In this document: in pieces, positions 6,004 to 7,000 of the stretch | How positions within the stretch are numbered: position 1 is the stretch's first letter | How the letters are laid out: the number at the start of each line of letters is the position of its first letter | NCBI GenBank assembly: GCA_004557805.1 | Contig: SFFS01000129.1 | Location: 1-7,000, forward strand | DNA from: Clostridiales bacterium | Lineage (GTDB): Bacteria > Bacillota > Clostridia > Christensenellales > Aristaeellaceae | DNA: 7,000 nt | Direction of reading: 5' to 3' | Notes under the pieces: model-generated | Told to the model about the DNA's origin: nothing | The model's database searches: none | What the model saw: the letters and a program-made list of their open reading frames with translations, nothing else | Translations under genes and position numbers: made by a program

Positions 6004-7000
6004 ATGCAGAATTGCGCGATTGTCGGAATTTGCTGGGGCGACGAAGGAAAAGGCCGTATGGTCGATTATCTTGTTCCGCAATATGGAACCGTTGTCCGCT
6101 ATCAGGGCGGAAACAACGCCGGACACACCATTGTGACCGACCAGGGTGAGTTTAAGCTGAACCTGATTCCTTCCGGCATTCTTCATCCGGATAAGGTGAA
6201 CCTGCTCGGCGCGGGCTGTGTGGTGGATATCAAGCACCTGGTGGAAGAAATGGACGCGCTGCGCCAGCGCGGCGTCGTTATCACGCCCGAGAACCTGCGC
6301 GTTTCTGACCGCGCGACGGTGGTGCTCCCGATTTCTCCCATGGAAGATAAGCTCGAAGAGCAGCGCCTGGGCAAGGGCGGCTACGGCTCCACGCAGCGCG
6401 GCATCGCGCCGGCGTATGCCGACCGCGCCTATAAAAAGGCCCTGCGCATGGGCGACCTTCTGCGCGAAAAGGCGCTGGAGGAGCATCTGCGCAAGCTGGT
6501 CGACTGGAAAAACGCAGTGACCGTGCCCGGCTACGGCTGCAAGCCGTTCGATTATGAAGAGCTGCTGGCCTTCTGCAAGGCGTATGGCGAAATGCTGCGC
6601 CCCTATATCTGCGATGCGAACAGGCTGCTGGAGGAGCGCGGCGGGAAGGGCATCCTTTTCGAAGCCCAGCTGGGCGCGCTGCGCGATCTGGACTACGGCA
6701 TCTATCCGTATACTTCCTCCTCCACGCCGCTGGCGGCGTATGCGCCGATTGGCTGCGGCTGTCCGACGACGAAGGTCGATCGCGTGGTGGGCGTTGTGAA
6801 GGCGTATTCCACCTGCGTGGGCGCGGGCCCGTTCGTGGGCGAGCTGGAAGGCGAAGAAGCGACGAAGCTGCGCGACGCCGGTCATGAATACGGCGCGGCG
6901 ACCGGCCGTCCCCGCCGTGTGGCGTGGATGGACGTCGTCGCGGCGCGCTACGGCGTGAAGATGCAGGCGGCCACGGAGCTTGCGCTGACGAAAATGGATG
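6004..7000 (+). CDS. purA: Adenylosuccinate synthetase (3' partial)
   Basis: The first 332 codons of PurA are present (of roughly 420-430) before the window ends. PurA joins IMP and aspartate using GTP to make adenylosuccinate, the first committed step from IMP to AMP, in the cytosol. The start at 6004 places the motifs at family positions: WGDEGKG at residues 11-17 with catalytic Asp13, and GGNNAGHT at 35-42 with catalytic His41. YGSTQRGIAPAY (127-138) stands where Escherichia coli has a GTTGRGIGPAY-like IMP-binding segment; LFEAQLGALRDLDYGIYP (about 218-235) and TGRPRR (300-305) follow. The middle motifs are of the divergent type I associate with clostridia. It appears to be transcribed alone from its own strong promoter; no other purine gene is in view. 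Confidence 0.95.
   Translation, partial: MQNCAIVGICWGDEGKGRMVDYLVPQYGTVVRYQGGNNAGHTIVTDQGEFKLNLIPSGILHPDKVNLLGAGCVVDIKHLVEEMDALRQRGVVITPENLRVSDRATVVLPISPMEDKLEEQRLGKGGYGSTQRGIAPAYADRAYKKALRMGDLLREKALEEHLRKLVDWKNAVTVPGYGCKPFDYEELLAFCKAYGEMLRPYICDANRLLEERGGKGILFEAQLGALRDLDYGIYPYTSSSTPLAAYAPIGCGCPTTKVDRVVGVVKAYSTCVGAGPFVGELEGEEATKLRDAGHEYGAATGRPRRVAWMDVVAARYGVKMQAATELALTKMD

Noticed and set aside
5170..6885. 571-codon minus-strand frame spanning the end of the second ABC gene, the intergenic region and purA
   Set aside because: It runs through a terminator, a strong plus-strand promoter and two well-supported genes, with low-complexity composition and no domain.

Overview
The window looks like a chromosomal stretch of a GC-rich, spore-forming-lineage Firmicute of the class Clostridia, possibly from the Christensenellales/Oscillospirales side. 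The evidence is the rsgA-rpe gene order, a SpoIIE-type phosphatase domain, clean sigma-A promoters (TTGACA-17-TATTAT and similar), strong GGAGG ribosome binding sites, and a clostridial-style adenylosuccinate synthetase. The species cannot be fixed from the sequence alone. Almost every base is explained by ordinary genes. No RNA gene, CRISPR array or insertion sequence is visible, and the longest gap without a gene is 180 bases.

Layout. (1) At 2-607 an open frame cut by the left edge encodes the front of a SpoIIE-like PP2C phosphatase domain, joined in frame near 446-466 to the zinc-binding C-terminal tail of the ribosome-assembly GTPase RsgA. Neither half is complete, and codon use changes near the join. 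This is the oddest thing in the window: either a real deletion/recombination fusion or a chimeric assembly. (2) At 624-1277 lies rpe (ribulose-phosphate 3-epimerase), in the place expected directly after rsgA. (3) A hairpin at 1302-1337 separates it from two minus-strand genes, a YbaN/DUF454 membrane protein (1349-1720) and a COG2426 'small multidrug export' membrane protein (1807-2271), each with its own predicted promoter. (4) Divergent from these, at 2348-5823, are two overlapping genes for a heterodimeric ABC exporter of the BmrCD/LmrCD/TM287-288 type, with one degenerate and one canonical ATP site. They are followed by a strong hairpin. (5) At 6004-7000 purA starts behind a near-perfect sigma-A promoter and runs off the right edge.

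The genes do not form one pathway. rsgA/rpe is a housekeeping cluster, the two small membrane proteins are of unknown function, the ABC pair is an export system driven from a promoter region that overlaps the promoter of the COG2426 gene, and purA is a monocistronic-looking purine gene. Apart from the fused frame at the left edge, the region reads as ordinary core genome.
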